5,887 nucleotides of DNA from an uncultured Bacteroidales bacterium (GTDB taxonomy: Bacteria; Bacteroidota; Bacteroidia; Bacteroidales; Paludibacteraceae): assembly GCA_937886455.1 (NCBI GenBank), contig CALGCU010000108.1, forward strand, positions 1 through 5,887, in the 5' to 3' direction. The translations under genes were made by a program, and so were the position numbers. Numbering within the stretch: position 1 is the first letter of the stretch; each line of letters begins with the position of its first letter. The notes under the pieces are model-generated. The model was given only the letters and a program-made list of their open reading frames with translations. It did no database searches and was not told the origin of the DNA. Positions 5,161 through 5,887 of this stretch are shown piece after piece.

Positions 5161-5754
5161 TTAAATGGCAGCTATTTTTCTTACACTCTTATCCCATGGA
5201 CGGCATTGTGCAAAAGCTTCTTCTAATTGTGCAACATTGTTGACAACAACCCACATATCACGGTGAATATCGCGCATGAACTTACCTTGTATAAGTTGCT
5301 CTAACCATTGTAGAAGCGCATTAAAATGTCCGTTAATGTTGAGGATGATGATGGGCTTTGTGATGAGTCCGAGTTGCTTCCATGTCAGTGCTTCCAACAA
5401 CTCTTCTGCAGTACCGATGCCGCCGGGGAAAGCGATGATGGCATCGGAGTGTTCGCACATCAGACGTTTGCGTTCATGCATGTCAGATGTAACAAAGAGT
5501 TGAGTGAGGCCGGTGTGGTGCCATCCTGCATCTACCATAAATTGTGGAATTACACCTTCTACACTTCCTCCATGGGCAAGTGCAGAATCCGCGAGTATAC
5601 CCATCAATCCAACATTGCCTGCACCATACACCAATTGTTTGTTGTGTTCCCCCAACCATTTGCCTAATTGTGTTACTTCTTCAGCGAAGATAGGGTTGGT
5701 TTGTGAACTTGAGCCGCAAAATACGCAGATACGTTGTATGTCTTTTTGTTCCAT
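5161..5754 (-). CDS. LOG-family (TIGR00730) nucleotide 5'-monophosphate phosphoribohydrolase
   Basis: This is a Rossmann-fold enzyme of the LOG family. Members release the free base from nucleoside 5'-monophosphates; in plants and some bacteria the substrates are cytokinin ribotides. The natural substrate in Bacteroidota is uncertain. The 197-residue product is of normal length. It has ICVFCGSSSQTNPIF (9-23), the nucleotide-binding YGAGNVGLMG (43-52), MHERKRLM (92-99) with the conserved arginine at 95, and the signature PGGIGTAEELLEALTWKQLG (110-129), which contains the catalytic and phosphate-binding PGGxGTxxE. The older name 'lysine decarboxylase' for this family is a misannotation. It is the first gene of the block: a consensus promoter lies just upstream and a purine-rich stretch (AAGAAAGAGAA) precedes the ATG at 5754. 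Confidence 0.93.
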   Translation of the reverse strand: MEQKDIQRICVFCGSSSQTNPIFAEEVTQLGKWLGEHNKQLVYGAGNVGLMGILADSALAHGGSVEGVIPQFMVDAGWHHTGLTQLFVTSDMHERKRLMCEHSDAIIAFPGGIGTAEELLEALTWKQLGLITKPIIILNINGHFNALLQWLEQLIQGKFMRDIHRDMWVVVNNVAQLEEAFAQCRPWDKSVRKIAAI

Positions 5755-5777
5755 TTCTCTTTCTTAACTTCCGTAGG

Positions 5778-5809
5778 CAAAGATAGTGTAAACCAAGCGA
5801 AGAAGCAAA
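5778..5809 (-). promoter_or_regulatory. Promoter of the LOG-DUF4271-hemD operon (Bacteroidetes type)
   Basis: On the minus strand TTTG (plus 5806-5809) is separated by exactly 20 bp from TATCTTTG (plus 5778-5785), a full match to the Bacteroidetes consensus. The expected start of transcription is near 5771, giving a leader of under 25 bases before the ATG at 5754. The octamer and spacing are identical to those of the two holB promoters. The repeat-element end begins only a few bases further upstream, at about 5810. Confidence 0.78.
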
Positions 5810-5887
5810 ATTAAACTTGTTTAAAATTATTCCTGTCCGCTAAAGACTTGAATTCCCTCCCAACTTGCTGAAATAGATAAGTTGGGA
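5810..5887 (+). mobile_element. Putative mobile-element terminus at the right edge (partial)
   Basis: This repeats the arm of the 1714-1862 element: ATTAAACTTGTTTAAA (5810-5825), then the core TTATTCCTGTCCGCTAAA (5827-5844). The core matches the right-arm core at 15 of 18 positions and the left-arm core at 13 of 18. ATTCC follows at 5852-5856, like the ATTCC that follows the right-arm core. From memory, unverified, such CTGTCCGGTTAA-like ends and a nearby AAGTTGG occur at termini of Bacteroidetes IS4-family (DUF4372) elements. No transposase is visible because the window ends. Confidence 0.42.
5858..5887. repeat. Perfect 9-bp inverted repeat at the window end
   Basis: TCCCAACTT (5858-5866) and AAGTTGGGA (5879-5887) are perfect inverse complements around a 12-base loop. 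The stem reaches the last base of the window and may extend beyond it, since the preceding base is C at 5857. There is no T-tract within view. It could be a subterminal transposase-binding repeat, a terminator for a gene to the right, or a hairpin protecting the element from read-through. Confidence 0.7.

Noticed and set aside
4910..5767. Several plus-strand open frames opposite DUF4271 and the LOG-family gene
   Set aside because: They overlap one another in different frames and are antisense to well-supported genes. They are chance open frames.
1714..5887. Composite transposon bounded by the two repeat-element copies
   Set aside because: The enclosed genes (trmD, rnpA, yidD, hemD) are core chromosomal genes in typical operons, and no transposase lies between the copies.

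Overview
This window comes from the chromosome of a member of the Bacteroidota, most likely the order Bacteroidales. The signs are the gene content (DUF4271 next to a Bacteroidetes-type HemD, RnpA-YidD, RicT beside HolB), near-absence of Shine-Dalgarno sequences, and at least three promoters of the Bacteroidetes type (TTTG, 20-bp spacer, TATCTTTG). The genus cannot be fixed from the sequence alone. Every gene I accept lies on the minus strand, so transcription runs from right to left.

Reading in the direction of transcription there are three blocks. Block 1 (5809 to 3604) starts at a clear promoter and encodes a LOG-family nucleotide phosphoribohydrolase, a DUF4271 polytopic membrane protein and uroporphyrinogen-III synthase (HemD, with a probable TTG start). 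It ends at a strong intrinsic terminator that has a possible competing RNA pairing. Block 2 (3517 to 1896) is a tightly packed, overlapping set: rnpA (RNase P protein), yidD (membrane-insertion factor), trmD (tRNA m1G37 methyltransferase) and a small DUF1294 membrane protein. These fit tRNA maturation and membrane-protein biogenesis. Block 3 (from about 1650 leftward) is holB (DNA polymerase III delta-prime) followed by ricT (PSP1 domain), which runs off the left edge. The holB-ricT pairing is known from other phyla.

The unusual part is the 380-bp non-coding gap between DUF1294 and holB. Next to holB, a 38-bp segment carrying the promoter -7 element is duplicated with one mismatch, and each copy has its own TTTG element at the same 20-bp spacing, giving two tandem promoters. 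Further upstream, 1714-1862 forms an imperfect long inverted repeat whose centre holds four in-phase 11-bp direct repeats (CGTTACCATAC type). A third copy of the arm sequence lies at the right edge of the window (5814 onward), upstream of block 1, followed by a perfect 9-bp inverted repeat that reaches the last base. I read these as a MITE-like or insertion-sequence-derived repeat family. The right-edge copy may be the end of a larger element outside the window.

No tRNA, rRNA, CRISPR array, phage or defence gene is visible. The coding content is ordinary housekeeping, and the novelty is in the intergenic DNA.
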